From: Atriophallophorus winterbourni
Taxonomy: Eukaryota; Platyhelminthes; Trematoda; Plagiorchiida; Microphallidae
Length of the DNA stretch: 64,000 nucleotides
Direction of reading: 5' to 3'
NCBI GenBank assembly: GCA_013407085.1
Contig: JACCGJ010010799.1
Location: 1-64,000 of the forward strand
The notes below the pieces were generated by a model that saw nothing but the letters and a program-made list of their open reading frames with translations, did no database searches and was not told the DNA's origin. The first letter of the stretch is position 1. Each line of letters starts with the position of its first letter. Positions 1 through 11,999 of the stretch are shown in pieces. The translations under genes and the position numbers were made by a program.

Positions 1-1175
1 TTTGCAAACTTCAGAATTCATCAGATACCATTTCAAACATATCACCGAATTCATCTTATCAAGCGAATTCAGCACTGCCTTTTAGTTCATCTAAACGATC
101 GTCAGATAATGTACATTTCAAAACCGCTAAAGGAAAAGCCTTACTGGCACCTTCGACTACTGCCATTAGAAAACGAGACAATTGTTGGCAACTGTGGATG
201 ATGTTTCGGATTCGCTAGAACCTCCGTGGAGATCGGAACGTTTGTTGAACAAGCCGTACTGGGATTATACAAACCCAGTATCATTCGCAAACTGAGGTGG
301 TTGTGGTGATTGTTCGATTAACGATCAATAATAATCAATCATTCATCACCATTCATTCAACAATAATCAATAATACTGTTATTCAAGTTCTGATTGTCAT
401 TCATTCATTCTGGTTGTTATTCAATACATACTGTGATTCGAGTGAGCGCGTTTGTTCTCAACTTACATTCGTGTGCTGATTATCAATTCAATACATACAA
501 TTTCATTCATTTATTCATTCGAAAATAATGCTTAAAACTTTTGTCCTACCGTAGGCAATTTTATTGTACTCATTCAACTATAATATATGTGAAAATGAAT
601 CTTGAGTTTTTCAACTAAATACTTATTCATATAATATTAGTATCTACATAATTGTCGCTACAGAATGACATCCACTAATTCACTTGTTTCAATATTGTGG
701 TGACAAATTTCCACGTTCACACACCTTATCGCTGTACAATCGAATATTAGCCTAAAATTATTTTGCCACGCTCGCTATATTTATCCTGAATTCCCCACCT
801 CAACATGTGCTGGACTCAACTTGCCTAGCAATATTTTAAATGACATTGGACTTGAATATGAAAACGAGCATTATTTGGGATTCAACTATTTGATGAACTA
901 TGATCCTTTCATAATATTACAGTTTTATATTTTCATTCTGTGTTGTTGGAGAGGGATAATTTTTACTATTGTTCATCTTTCATTGTATGTCCTAATGTCG
1001 TGGTGTTTTGAAGTGTGAAGTACTTTAACCATAAATCCATGTATTAAGAGGGGTGGAGTCGCGATCACACTGAATTATCTTTAACGACTCTGTTTGGATT
1101 TGAGATAATCATTAGATCACTTTGCACCCTGAACAAAATCGATTTCTCAACATTTTTTCATACAAAAAGTTTTTA
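1..1175. other. Presumed intron of copy A; ATTC-rich low complexity
   Basis: No gene is recognised. Bases 300-530 are rich in ATTC/AATC words, a degraded simple repeat. From about 1020 the sequence begins to resemble the flank of the 39-nt micro-exons. Confidence 0.4.
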
Positions 1176-1181
1176 ACTTAC

Positions 1182-1220
1182 ACATTTGTGCTTATGCGAA
1201 CATAGGTTGCGGCTGTTGCA
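1182..1220 (-). pseudogene. Copy A micro-exon, 39 nt (type MFA) with internal stop
   Basis: The acceptor is CAATTTCAG and the donor is T|GTAAGT, phase 1-1. It reads QQPQPMFA and then TAA where copy B has CAA. If included, the protein would end before GH2. Confidence 0.62.
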
Positions 1221-1224
1221 CTGA

Positions 1225-1680
1225 AATTGAAGTGAGAAAATGCAGTTAGAATAACGCACACTAACGTAAAACACATATATTTGAATGCATTTCCATCACA
1301 CACACTCCTCTCGACCGGGTCGTGCTGTTTGCATTCATTAGCTATGGACGGTAGGATCCTGAATCGCATGCGCTTGAAACAGTGGGAAAATGGTAGTGCT
1401 GTGCTGGTAATGCACGGTTGGATAAGTTCGGTACGACAAAACTGTTTCAGTCGCCTCAAGGTCCTGATCCTACTGTCCCTACCTGATGAATGCAAACAGC
1501 ACGAAAAAGGGCCGTGTATTAAGTGGTATGTAAATGCTTGCAAATGAGCGTTTTAGTTTATGGTCATGGGTTCGAACGCTGTCTAAATGAAATGGGCTCA
1601 TGTGATTGAACATCTTGGTCGTACAAAAATCACCAAAGAGTGGCATACAGGCACAACTGGTAGACAAACTTTATTAATAA
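1225..1680 (+). repeat. Hammerhead-bearing dispersed repeat, inverted-arm copy
   Basis: It has the same architecture as copies at 30800, 34110, 37050, 39985 and 25475: a CATTTCCATCACACACAC left part, a GCATGCGCTTGAAACAGT arm, and a later arm facing the other way ending in a CTGATGA...GAAA motif. Here the plus hammerhead core (CTGATGA at 1483, GAAA at 1503) is kept, but the CCGGTC after it is changed, so it is probably inactive. The repeat lies directly beside the micro-exon at 1182. Confidence 0.55.
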
Positions 1681-3530
1681 TCTCATTCCACATATAAAAT
1701 ACGATTATTAGAATATCAGCGGAAAAATACTAAATTTGTGATCATCATTTTGACAGTAATAATCCACCAAATGAACACGCAGACGAAAAGCAAACTCATT
1801 TAAATTCTGAAAGATTACGTTCGAACAGTCTTTTGAAATTGAAATTAAGTTCCAAATTATCTACGACCAAATCCGTTAAAAACTGATTAATTTTTAACTA
1901 AAATAAAAAAAATTATAAAATTATAAAAAAATGTTTGTTTACTGCAATGGCTGCAATATATGATCAAAATTTACAATAACTGATCCCTTATGAATATATA
2001 TTTGCATTATTTAAAATATCAAATCGACATGACAAATCACTCGTTTGGAAGATAAACCAGTTTCGACCATGCAAATTTTAGAAATAATATTCGTCTAGGC
2101 ATCAATTTTCATCGCACAACAGACGACAGGTTTTGTCATCATCAGGCAGGGAATGTACAATCAACTTTGCATGACTTAACGCTGGATAAATGATAAAGAA
2201 TGTGTCAACTTGAAAGCCATTGATGGATGATGCTAACGCTAACTACTTGTTCGATCAAGTCGTGTGCATCCAGATTGTACTTTATCTAACTTAAATGTAC
2301 AGAAAGCATCAATCCGTTCGTGGGGTACAGTTGTGATCAAGATGCATGCAAATATGGATCTCTTATCCGATCCCTTGGGTGAAACCTTATTTGTATTTAT
2401 GTGCGCACATATAATTAAACTGATTGTTATGGAACGGGGACACAGATGTTCAAAAATTGATCCCAACATTTTGATTTATGAAAACGTTTAATTAGCATAA
2501 CTTACTCATCATAGGCTGCATCATAGGTTGTGGTTGAACTGTTTGGATGAATAAAGAATCAACAGGTCATTCACCAAGCACTGTATCTGAATTAAAGCTG
2601 ATTATTCAAAATTAGTGCCTCGATGCAAAATGTTTGAATAACTCAATCATTTTAAATGCAAAATATAAAGTTTACTTTCAAATTTCATACAAAATAAATG
2701 GATATTATAATATGGATCCAAGACAATGTAAACATTATAAGTGCGCCGAAATCGGTCTCAATACAGATCTGAATATATTTAAATATATAATATTTCTCCA
2801 GCAGTTCAGGCTATGCATGTAGTTTGCAGATTTTGATGGATAATCACAATGATTTATCTCATCTTATTATTTTATAGGAAAACAGTGTTTAAATGCTGGG
2901 GTTATCGAAAAACATGTCTGAATGACATAGTTAAAATACTTTTCAACGTTTTAGGGGTGGTTCATTTAGATCGTTGAGTCAGACTGGCAGATTATTTCAG
3001 AACAACCAGGCGTTGTTAGTGTTTAGCGAAACGTTCTATATCACCCAAACCGATCAAAGTTGATTCGTAAAACGTACGTTTGCTCTCTTACTCCAAATAA
3101 TGTCTTATTGCAACTAATATCCATCTGCGAATACATCATCATCTAACTAAAGTCGGAATACCAAAACCGCGAGTTAATTCTCTTCAACATTTATGCTCAA
3201 TACATGTTTGAATTATCCCACGTTTGCATTGTCGAGTGTACCAAGTGAACTCTTTATGTCACACATTCTGAAACTCTTCATACATGGAGGTTTAGAGTCA
3301 ATATATTTTTTCACATAATATTTCTAACATCTGATTTTCTGTAGTATCATGTATACATTCAACTGCACTAGATATCATTTTGTTAAGTTTGAACCTTAAG
3401 CGAATACAAGTTCTCAATTCGAAGCAGTGAAATAATTCGTTATTATTCAATTTCAATTTTGTGTGTGTGAAAACTCAAATCATATTGTAATAAAATACTG
3501 TATAATTATCTCGGAGAGTGTCCTCCGCAC
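1681..3530. other. Intronic sequence of copy A, homologous to the copy B blocks
   Basis: Bases 1690-2700 align with 31180-32170 and its tandem copies, including a strongly conserved stretch around the 2506 exon. Small open frames here are conserved only because the DNA is duplicated. From 2700 to 3530 I see nothing identifiable. Confidence 0.5.
2506..2538 (-). CDS. Copy A micro-exon, 33 nt (QPQPMMQPMM)
   Basis: The acceptor is CCAAACAG and the donor is A|GTAAGT, phase 1-1. It is homologous to the 18-nt exons of copy B but carries an extra 15 nt, a repeat of the MQPM module inside the exon. Confidence 0.6.
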
Positions 3531-3534
3531 ATTG

Positions 3535-5035
3535 CTAATCTTAAAACGTGAAAATCTCCCGGAGCTGACAAAATTACCCCGTTTATTCTTAAAAACTGTG
3601 CTTATACTTTGTGTACGCCTCTCTCCTAGTTCTTTAACCTCTCTGTAACCCAAAGTTTTGTTCCCTGTGATTTGAAGAAGGGCATCATTTCCCCCATCCT
3701 CAAAGGAGGAAACCGTTCCGAAGTATCCAACTATCGACCAGTAACACTACTACCGGTTATCTCTAAAGTGATGGATAGCCTCGTAGCAAACAGTGTAACA
3801 AAACATCTGGAAGACAATTGCTTGCTCGCAGTCAAATAACACGACTTTAGTAAAAGACACTCTTGCCTTTCAATCCTTCTGCTTGCCTTCGATGACTGGA
3901 CACAAGCTGTAGACAGAGGTCTCATCGTACACGCTTGTTATCTTGATATGTCAAAAGCATTCGATTGTGTCAACCACAGTCTGTTACTGCAAAATGGAGC
4001 TATATGGAATCAAGCTTTCATTACTAGCCTGGTTTGAGGATTATCTCCGCGAATGTGTCATTCGAGTGAGGGGTGATGGTGCTTTGTCACGACCTTTTGC
4101 AGTAACGAGTGGGGTGCCGCAGCGATGAGTGCTTGGACCAATTCTTTTCCTGATGTATGTCAACGACTTACCGAAACTTGTTCACTGCTAAATCTTGTTA
4201 TCAGGATCCTGACATCAAGCTGTGGACACAAATACGCATGACTGAAGATTGCAGACAGCTTCAGCTCGACCTCAATGTTTTACAAAACTGATCATTCAGA
4301 ATTAAACTACCTTGCAATGTCAGAAAATGTAAGGTATTCACTGTTGGAAGACATTTCGAGTTCTCTTACACCATTGGTTTCCATATTCTTGAAAACACTG
4401 ACAAGGAGAAGGACTTAGGTGTGTGGGTAAGCATCACTTTGTAACCGTCACATAAAGCCACAGCTGTCTATGAAAATACGCTACGCCTACCGCTTCTGCT
4501 AAAACGCGTGTTCGGGAGTTTTACGAAGCAAACCGTTCATCGAATAATTAATACGTAATTGAGGCCAACCATGGAGTATGCGGTTCAGGCTTGGTCACCT
4601 TGGCTACAGAAGGACATCAGCCTATTGCATATAGCATCGGACAACCAAGATCGTACGCGGTTTGAAGCACAAACAATATCGTATTGCAAGTCTCAATCTC
4701 TTTGACTCTCGTTACCGCCGTCTGAGAGGTGATTTGATCCTTATGTTCAACATACTGTATACCCCCAACAATCCCATAAATAAACTATCACGCGACTACC
4801 TCCCAGAACCAGCCGGAGTCATGACTATAAAGTACTTATTCCTGACTCCAGACTAAATTGTCGAAGATATTTTTATTCTGTACGTGTATGATTTACCCGG
4901 AACTCTCTACCCTGTAATGTTGCACATTCACACAACTTGGATATATTCAAATCGAATTTGGACAATTTCATGTCGACCAATCCAAACATTGAACCCATAT
5001 ATTTTACACCATAAAAGCTTCAAACTTTGAAAACA
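3535..5035 (+). mobile_element. CR1/Jockey-like LINE fragment, RT domain, degenerate
   Basis: The RT reads in pieces across frames: PGADKITPFILKNC, KGGNRSEVSNYRPVTLLPVI, HACYLDMSKAFDCVNHSLLL (palm motif), VTSGVPQ followed by a stop, GPILFLMYVNDLP, and a C-terminal EYAVQAWSPWLQKDISLL region to about 4980. The order matches CR1/Jockey LINE RTs. Several stops and frameshifts make it inactive. The 5' endonuclease part is missing. Confidence 0.75.
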
Positions 5036-5046
5036 TTTTCTGTGGG

Positions 5047-6030
5047 ATGGATCTTTACTTGATTCCTGAACTGCTCAGTAAGCAAACAAATCTTGTTATT
5101 CGTAATTCCCATATTATTCTGTGGTTTTTTGACAAGCTATATGCTGTTGGAAACTGTCAGCTCGAACCAGTACATCATTTCACATATCTTGGTTCAACCA
5201 TTGCGGATAACCTCCCGCTAGATACGAAGATTGATAAGCGGATTGGCAGAGCAGCTGTCATTTTTTCCCGATTGAACTCTCGTGTTTGGGGTAACCGCAA
5301 GCTGACTGTAAAGACAAAGATGATAGTATACAGCGCGTGCGTACTAAATGCTTTACTATACGGCAGTGAAACCTGGTCCACCCACGCAAGACCCGAACGG
5401 AAGCTGAATGCTTTCCATCTACGAAGCATCCGTCGTATCTTGAACATATCGTGGATGGACAGAATGACTAACGCTGAAGTGCTTTCAAAAGCTGGCCTAC
5501 AGAGCATGTTCACACTATTACGTCAGCGCCGCCTGCGGTGGCTTGGTAATGTCTATAGAATGGAAAATGGTCGTATTCCGACAGATCTACTCTACGGTGA
5601 GTTGCGATTAGGAAGTCGACCATTGGACAGACCGCACTTGCGGTACAAAGATGTTTGCAAAAGTGATATGAAAGCTCTTGACATTGATCCCGCAAGCTGA
5701 GAAGAACTTGCTCTTGACCGCTCACTTTGGAGGCATTGTGTAAAGCGTCGACTGCAAGCCGGGGAGGAGGAACTACAGCTCCTGGCTGCTGAACGCAGAT
5801 CACTCCGCCGGCGTGCAACTGATGCAATACAACAGAGTTGTGACTATCGTTGCACCGCTGCAGGAGAGAATGTTCCTCCCAAATCGGACTCTTTAGTCAT
5901 TCAAAAAGTTGCAAAACATGAAATTCATGCGATGTGATGTACATCCATGGTCGACATCGACTGACGGACGCCAACAGCAATATGCTTTATGGACCATTAA
6001 AATTGAATTGAATTGAATTGAACAATATAC
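5047..6030 (+). mobile_element. RTE-like LINE 3' fragment with (AATTG) tail
   Basis: An open stretch of 217 codons reads LEPVHHFTYLGSTIADN, IDKRIGRAA, LLYGSETW and RLRWLGNVYRMENGRIPTDL, which is the C-terminal region of RTE-type reverse transcriptases. After a stop at 5698 the frame continues as EELALDRSLWRHCVKRRLQ. The 3' end at about 6000-6025 is a short tandem AATTG tail, usual for RTE elements. It directly abuts the previous LINE. Confidence 0.75.
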
Positions 6031-7440
6031 GTAAAATTGAGTAGCAAAATTTAAAGGAATATAGTCGCACACTCCCGTGTGCGTAGTGTTGTGATAATAT
6101 GCCAGCGAAAAATCTATTTTTGACCGGGTGTCTATAAGTATCACTCATAAGGTTGCATTTTTAATTATGAAAAACACACAACACACAACTAATCGAAAAT
6201 CGTTTCTCTATGTTACACAATTTTCAGATGGCAGCTTATTCCAGATTAAACACACTATATGAACGTCCACACGAATTTCGTTAGGGAATGAGCTAATTTG
6301 ATGTTAGGATTATAGATTATACATGTCTGATCAATTCAACAATTTCAGTTACGAATTAGCTTGTGCGGTAGTGTAAGAGTTTTTCAGCATGTTTGAACAA
6401 TATAACTACGAAAGCGTTTGCACAGTCTTGGTATTAGCTACATTTTCGCTGTGTTCTCCAAATCAGAATCAATTTTGTTTGTGTAATAAAAAGACGCTTG
6501 TGTTGTTCCTGTTATGAATAACCTTGTGTTGCAAAGTAGATGATGAAAATATGATTACATATAATAGCATAAATAATTTAACTCAGAGAAGACTTCTGAA
6601 AATATGCATATAAGAGCTTGGTACACAGGATGAATTTATTAATAGTCCGTGTTATGTAGACTATTGATGAATTCCAATTGAGAGCTATACTATCATTTTA
6701 AATGGTAAAAATGTAATATTTCTACACACAACTAATCAACAGCAGCTGGTTCAAACCGAAAATTAACGGAGCTTATTTATCAGTGCTAGACAAATGAGCT
6801 ATCTTCAAAGGAAATTACATTTATAAAACCTTTTACATCATGGAACAAGAAAACTAGTTCCTTTCGAATACAGTATCCTACATGTTCTTGCTTTGTTCAC
6901 AATTTCTCCACTGCCTATGGGCATCCGAATTCCGATTTCACTGTTTGCGAACAGCACAACCCCGGCTGTGATATTTGTGTTTGATGGAAATGCGTTCGAG
7001 TATGGATATTTTGTTCAGGTTCATAAATTTAGCCACAGCTGCATGTGATTGAATGGGTTCGTCTTGATTACCTTATCCAACGGTTGCTTAGAAGTTTAGG
7101 ACATGTCATTGTCTCTTGAGAAATATTCCTCGAGTTCAATAACGATTTCACATAAAAATGGTTTCATAGCACTGTTGCAGCCTTGAAAATGTGTGTCACA
7201 ATTAGCAGTAATCAAACCGATTCGAACGACCTCTGATTTTGTAGATTGATATATTACATAGCGTATACAATTCAGCTGTTATACTTATTATATGTTAAAC
7301 GCGTACCAAAGAAAATTCTGACATAGCTTGAGCTGTGAGAAGATTGTCAATGTTCAGCACTTACTTTGGATTGTTTCGTTGTGTTCTTTCGATATATTCA
7401 TATAATAAACGATACTCATTCCAATTCTTAAGAAAATGAG
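6031..7440. other. Intron of copy A, nothing identified
   Basis: AT-rich sequence without a recognisable element or convincing exon. Confidence 0.4.
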
Positions 7441-7446
7441 ACTTAC

Positions 7447-7488
7447 TCATTTGGGGCTGCATGAAAGCTTGCGGTTGTGGGGCAGGCA
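7447..7488 (-). CDS. Copy A micro-exon, 42 nt (PAPQPQAFMQPQM)
   Basis: The acceptor is CATTTTTAG and the donor is A|GTAAGT, phase 1-1. Flanks resemble those of the exon at 7852 about 405 nt away, so the two arose by a local duplication. Confidence 0.62.
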   Translation of the reverse strand, partial: CLPHNRKLSCSPK

Positions 7489-7851
7489 CTAAAAATGTTT
7501 CGTTATAAATGATAAATCATTTCCGTTATAATACAAGAGCGACATATGTACACAACATAAATACATTCAGGTACTTTTAAGCAATTTATAATTAGAAAAT
7601 TGTTTCGTAAAGGATGATATAATAGGTTTTTCTTTTTTTTTCTTGATATGTAAATCTGAATTATTTTTGGGGTAATCGCAAAGGTTGGTAATATAGATCA
7701 GAGGAAACAGACAAATACGCTATAATGCGCATGCCATCATTATTTTCATAAATTCCTCAGACATAAACCAAAAATGCGAATACGATCGCCTTAAATTTAT
7801 ATCTATGTATCACCTGTGACAATTTATTTCATTCCGAGATGAAAGACTTAC

Positions 7852-7893
7852 TCATTTGGGGCTGCATGATTTCTTGAGGTTGTTGTAATGGCA
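7852..7893 (-). CDS. Copy A micro-exon, 42 nt (PLQQPQEIMQPQM)
   Basis: The acceptor is CATTTTTAG and the donor is A|GTAAGT, phase 1-1. The splice sites are intact. Together with 7447 and 8255 it shows that the PxPQ exon class multiplied in copy A whereas copy B amplified the MFA/QPQPM classes. Confidence 0.62.
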   Translation of the reverse strand, partial: CHYNNLKKSCSPK

Positions 7894-8254
7894 CTAAAAA
7901 TGATTCGTTATAAATGATATATCATTTCCGATAAAATACACGTGCGACATATGAAAACAACATAAATACATTCACCTAATTTCAAGCAATTTATTATTAG
8001 ACACACTTTTTGTAAATGATAATTTAATAGGTTTTATTATGCTGTAATGTATTCATGATATGTAATTCAAAAGCTTTTGGATGAATCGCAAAGTTTGTCA
8101 ATATCGATCAGAGGAAGCAGACTATTATGACATGATGCGCATGTCATTATTATTTTCATTGATTCCGCAGATATCAACCGACAATTCCAAAACTATCGTC
8201 TTAAATATGTATCTATGTATCTCCTGTGACAATTTATTTCTTTTCGAGACTTAT

Positions 8255-8287
8255 TCATTTGAGGCTGCAAGGGTTGCGGGGTAGGCA
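8255..8287 (-). pseudogene. Copy A micro-exon, 33 nt, dead donor
   Basis: The acceptor CATTTTCAG is intact; the body encodes PTPQPLQPQM in phase 1-1. The donor reads A|ATAAGT, so the invariant GT is lost. It is homologous to the copy B exon at 40619 with an internal 9-nt shortening. Confidence 0.62.
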
Positions 8288-9887
8288 CTGAAAATGTTTC
8301 GTGAGAATAATACGAATTCTGAATTGACTTTGAAATAGTTAGAATGTCATTTCTTTAGCTTCCCACTACTAAAGATTATGGGTTGGAAAGACCAACCTGT
8401 TCAATTACATTTGATCAAACTTATTCAGATGGGGACAAACACGGGGTTTAAATTATCGTTATTTCTATCAATTTCAATCAAACACGCACCTCAACTGATT
8501 TCCCGATGTTTGCAGTCATCAGTAACTCACGATATGCAATTAATGAAACAGTGTATCAACGATAAGCACACATACATCCAAATACGATTTAACCTATGTG
8601 CTTGTACTAATTCAATAATTCCATCGAACACACACATATTAGAGTAATGAGTCACCTGGAATAAGTCTCGAAGTCATCATACTAATGGCTTGCGTATCTT
8701 AGTATTTATATCTTATAAGTGTTGAGAGAACGAACGCTGTGGGGGGTTGTTTGTGTGTGTGTGATAAAGACGAATGTAAACTAGCATATTTAACATAGCA
8801 TAAATAATTGAATTTAGAACATGACGCATTAGCGAGGACCTGCTTTTACGAATAGCCCTGATGCGCGTCAAAGAACTGTATACTAGCAACGCGAAACACC
8901 TACGAAATTCGATGGCAAACCACGATGTTTAAATGAAGAATCACAGAGTAATTATTGATCAAGTGCTAGAGACGTTCAACATAACCAATGTCTTGTAGCG
9001 ATCACATTCCCAGCACTCTAAATCCGCAGAGGTTATCTGGCTGTTTGCCTTCGTCGGTATAAGATCATAATTTTAATTTCATTGAACTCAAACAAATAGT
9101 GAGTCATTGTAAAGAAACATCATAGTTCGTCGTCTGAACTCTAGTTGCATGTAAATCCATGACAGATGTATAAATTTGGCTGTTGCTCCGTACGAGATTT
9201 GATATTAGTTTATAGGAGGGTGAAATCACTATAATCAAATCTGTTTTGTGTGTATGTGAGTCTTTAAGGCTCAGACAGATGTGAAAAGGTTGATGACGAA
9301 TCAAATTTAGTGTGTTCGCACGTAAAAAGTGATCATCATTTTGCTAGGTGTTGGTGCGATCGAACTGCGAGTACGTCATCTAATAATTAGACTACACTTC
9401 TTAAACCCGAGCATCATGGTCCAGAAACATATTTTGCGCCCAGCTTCTTTATATCATCAACATATTAAGCGCTCTGATGGATTTTAATTAATGCCATGCG
9501 TTGCGCTCTTCAGGCGAATGGACCTGAAGACCCCTTCACAAAAAAAGAACGCGAGGTGAATATATGCTTTTGTATAAAATTTTTAAAACTGTTAGATTTA
9601 TGTTCGATGGTCTGACTACTTTTCTGTGTCAGAGGCAAAACGCCGCCTAAAATCCGCTCTTACAGACATTCAAGTTTAATTTTCACGACAATGTCTAATC
9701 GATAGGACACAGAACACTATTCATTACATAAATGCAAAAATGTTTTTTAGATTGCGTTATGCTCTGTAATCATTCTTGCAAACAATGAACTTACGTAGCC
9801 ATGTCAACTACAAGTCAAAGGACGATGAGCCCATTTATGTAAAAAAACAAAATAAAAAGTTAACAATGTTAATATATTCGCACTTAC

Positions 9888-10245
9888 CAGAAGTTGTCAT
9901 GTATGGAGAGCGTAGAGTTAGCAATGTGTTTTCTCCAACAGCTATGTTACAAAGTTTTCCTAGCACATCCTCTTTGGTAGATCCTTCAAAAGACTTCCCG
10001 TTGATGGATACAATCTGATCGCCAATTGCAACGAGACCACGAGAAACGCATGAAGCCTTTTCAAAAGTTCCATTAGGTTTCATTCGTTTGATAAACAATA
10101 TTCCACATCCAAGATCTTCCAAGCTGATCCCGAATGAATCTCCCTCTCGTTGTATCTCAATTTGCTTCCGGACACTAGCGCTCAAATCACTACTCAAAAG
10201 GCGATCCATGTCAACTTCATTGGTGTTACGTGTGCAATACATGAT
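9888..10245 (-). CDS. Copy A PDZ exon, open but with a 9-residue deletion
   Basis: This 358-nt exon has acceptor TTTAATTTCAG and donor TCTG|GTAAGT, phase 0 to 1, as in copy B. It reads IMYCTRNTNEVDMDRLLSSD, loop FGISLEDLG, GLVAIGDQIVSINGKSF and LLTLRSPY. Compared with copy B it lacks 27 nt covering most of SIFAHIRG just before the PDZ fold, a segment conserved in GIPC. The PDZ core itself has no stop and many replacement differences from copy B, so it may have stayed under selection for a while. Confidence 0.72.
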
Positions 10246-10389
10246 CTGAAATTAAACGATTATAACATCGTTTGAAAAATCAATATTTCGCACTACAATT
10301 TAACGGTTCACTGATAACTTATAAGCCTGAACTCGAAAGCTACTTTTGCGTAGGTTTGACAGTACTAACCTGTTCAAACGCATGGTCTT

Positions 10390-10970
10390 GGAAAATCATC
10401 CTCTTTGCATGCATTTCGTTCACATAGACACACCTCACGAAAGTTAACCGAAACTTTGCACTCATCAGATGGTGACAGTAAATTAAGGATTCGCCTAACT
10501 TGAAACAAGGAAAAATGGTAAAGATTGTGTTAAATTGTGTGTCGCTTTTGGGCGAGTTTGACACGACCAGCCTGTTCAACCACACACCATGTAGATACGG
10601 CAAACCAAGAGTTCAACGAAAATGTTCATTTGCATGTATTCCCCTTAAACTTATGGCATTCACATTCTGAGCAAACTGTTACAAACGGAACAAAAGCGGT
10701 TGTGGAGTTTGTGTGATGGAAATGTAATCAAATAAATATTGCCGTTGATGACCATGAGCTGAAACAATTCTCCGTGTGATTTGGCACACATGTGATTGAA
10801 CAGGTTGTTTGTGCCAACTTTATCCAACAGTCGCATACGAGCGCAACTTGTTTCCCATTCTTCCACTGATTCAAGCGCATGCAGATCCTAATCCTAAAGT
10901 CACCACCTGCTGATTGCAAACAAGGAGTATCCCCGTCGTGTGATGAAATTGCATACAAATGATAATCTTA
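10390..10970. repeat. Degraded hammerhead-type dispersed repeat in copy A intron
   Basis: It contains GCATGCATTTC, a minus-strand CTGATGAGTGC (near 10460) and the GCGCTTG/TTCAAGCGCATGC arms of the dispersed repeat family. The hammerhead cores are incomplete. The counterpart is at 45290-45800. Confidence 0.45.
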
Positions 10971-11999
10971 AATAAATTAAATTTTATAAATTTACATGAC
11001 ATACATCAAAAATTAAAACATAAAATTGTGCCAACATTCACAATCCTACGGCTTCAAGTAGATCGTTTGTGTAACGTTTCAAAACTCAATTACCTATTAC
11101 ATTTTGTAAGATTTTCGATTTGGTGCATTGACTTCTCTCTCTTTCAGGTGTAAACAATTTACCTGAAAGGATTGTAGAGAAATAAATTTGTCATGTTATT
11201 TATGCTGTGGAAAACATAGTTCGACACATACAAGGATTTCGACAATGCTGTTCAAGTAATATGATTTAGGTCTAGAATAAAAGAAGGTATAACCAACATA
11301 ATTTCATTTAAACAGCATCTACAGTTTCAGCGAATTAAAAACGATTGCGGTTCACGTGAAAGATTTTGTTCAGAAAAGCTTTTAGACTATTCTATTTGGT
11401 TGATAAAGCTGTTCTTATTGTGTATTCTATATAAAAGCACATATAATCCTAACGCTTTTCAACCGACCATTCTACTATCCGCAACAAGATCTGATAAAAG
11501 TTTTCATCAATTTCAATACACAATATTGATTAGAAAAGTAAAAGAAATAAAAAATATAATGTAGTTTTAACGTTGTCAACTATGAAATATTGTTAGCTAA
11601 GAACAAACTAGAAATATGTGGAATCGAGAATCAAGGTTTTATGGTGTTCAAATCAATCGCTCTACATGTACCAGTGTATGACAGCTATAAAAAATACATA
11701 GAATTCAATCAAACTTCTATTGAGGTGTTTAGTATCTGTGAGTTCATATTCGGTGAATATGCAAGCTCGATAGTGGAGTGCTCTTTAATATAAACATCCA
11801 GTTTCCATTTGAAATCAATGATCGTAGGAGTGTTCGCAATATCCTGTCATAGTGAATTGCACAGAATGCAAATACGCACCGAAGAGAAATAAAGTCTACA
11901 ATCGAGTCTTGATTGCGTTATGACGAGATAAATCGAAAAACCTCGTGTATTGTTAGAGTAACTTAATTTTATCAGATCGCGCAGTCGGTGAGTATTTTA

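Noticed and set aside
1281..1547. Frames of 87-88 codons at 1281, 30784, 34076, 37006 and 39940
   Set aside because: They run across the hammerhead repeat arms. Similarity between them follows the repeat, and no protein family is recognised.
2264..2491. Overlapping frames of about 75 codons at 2264, 31768, 35082 and 38013 on both strands
   Set aside because: Their conservation is explained by the duplicated DNA. They have no recognisable domain and lie in introns next to the 18/33-nt exons.
7365..7385. A 21-nt phase 1-1 candidate exon (HNETIQ) with donor GTAAGT just below the 7447 exon
   Set aside because: The acceptor ATCGAAAG lacks a pyrimidine tract, the content is not Q/P-rich, and no counterpart exists in copy B.
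9795..9807. A 13-nt candidate exon right after PDZ in both copies, with donor GTAAGT in A and acceptor CTTGTAG
   Set aside because: The length of 13 would shift phase 1 to phase 2 and break every downstream micro-exon. The copy B donor is weaker (GTAAGG).
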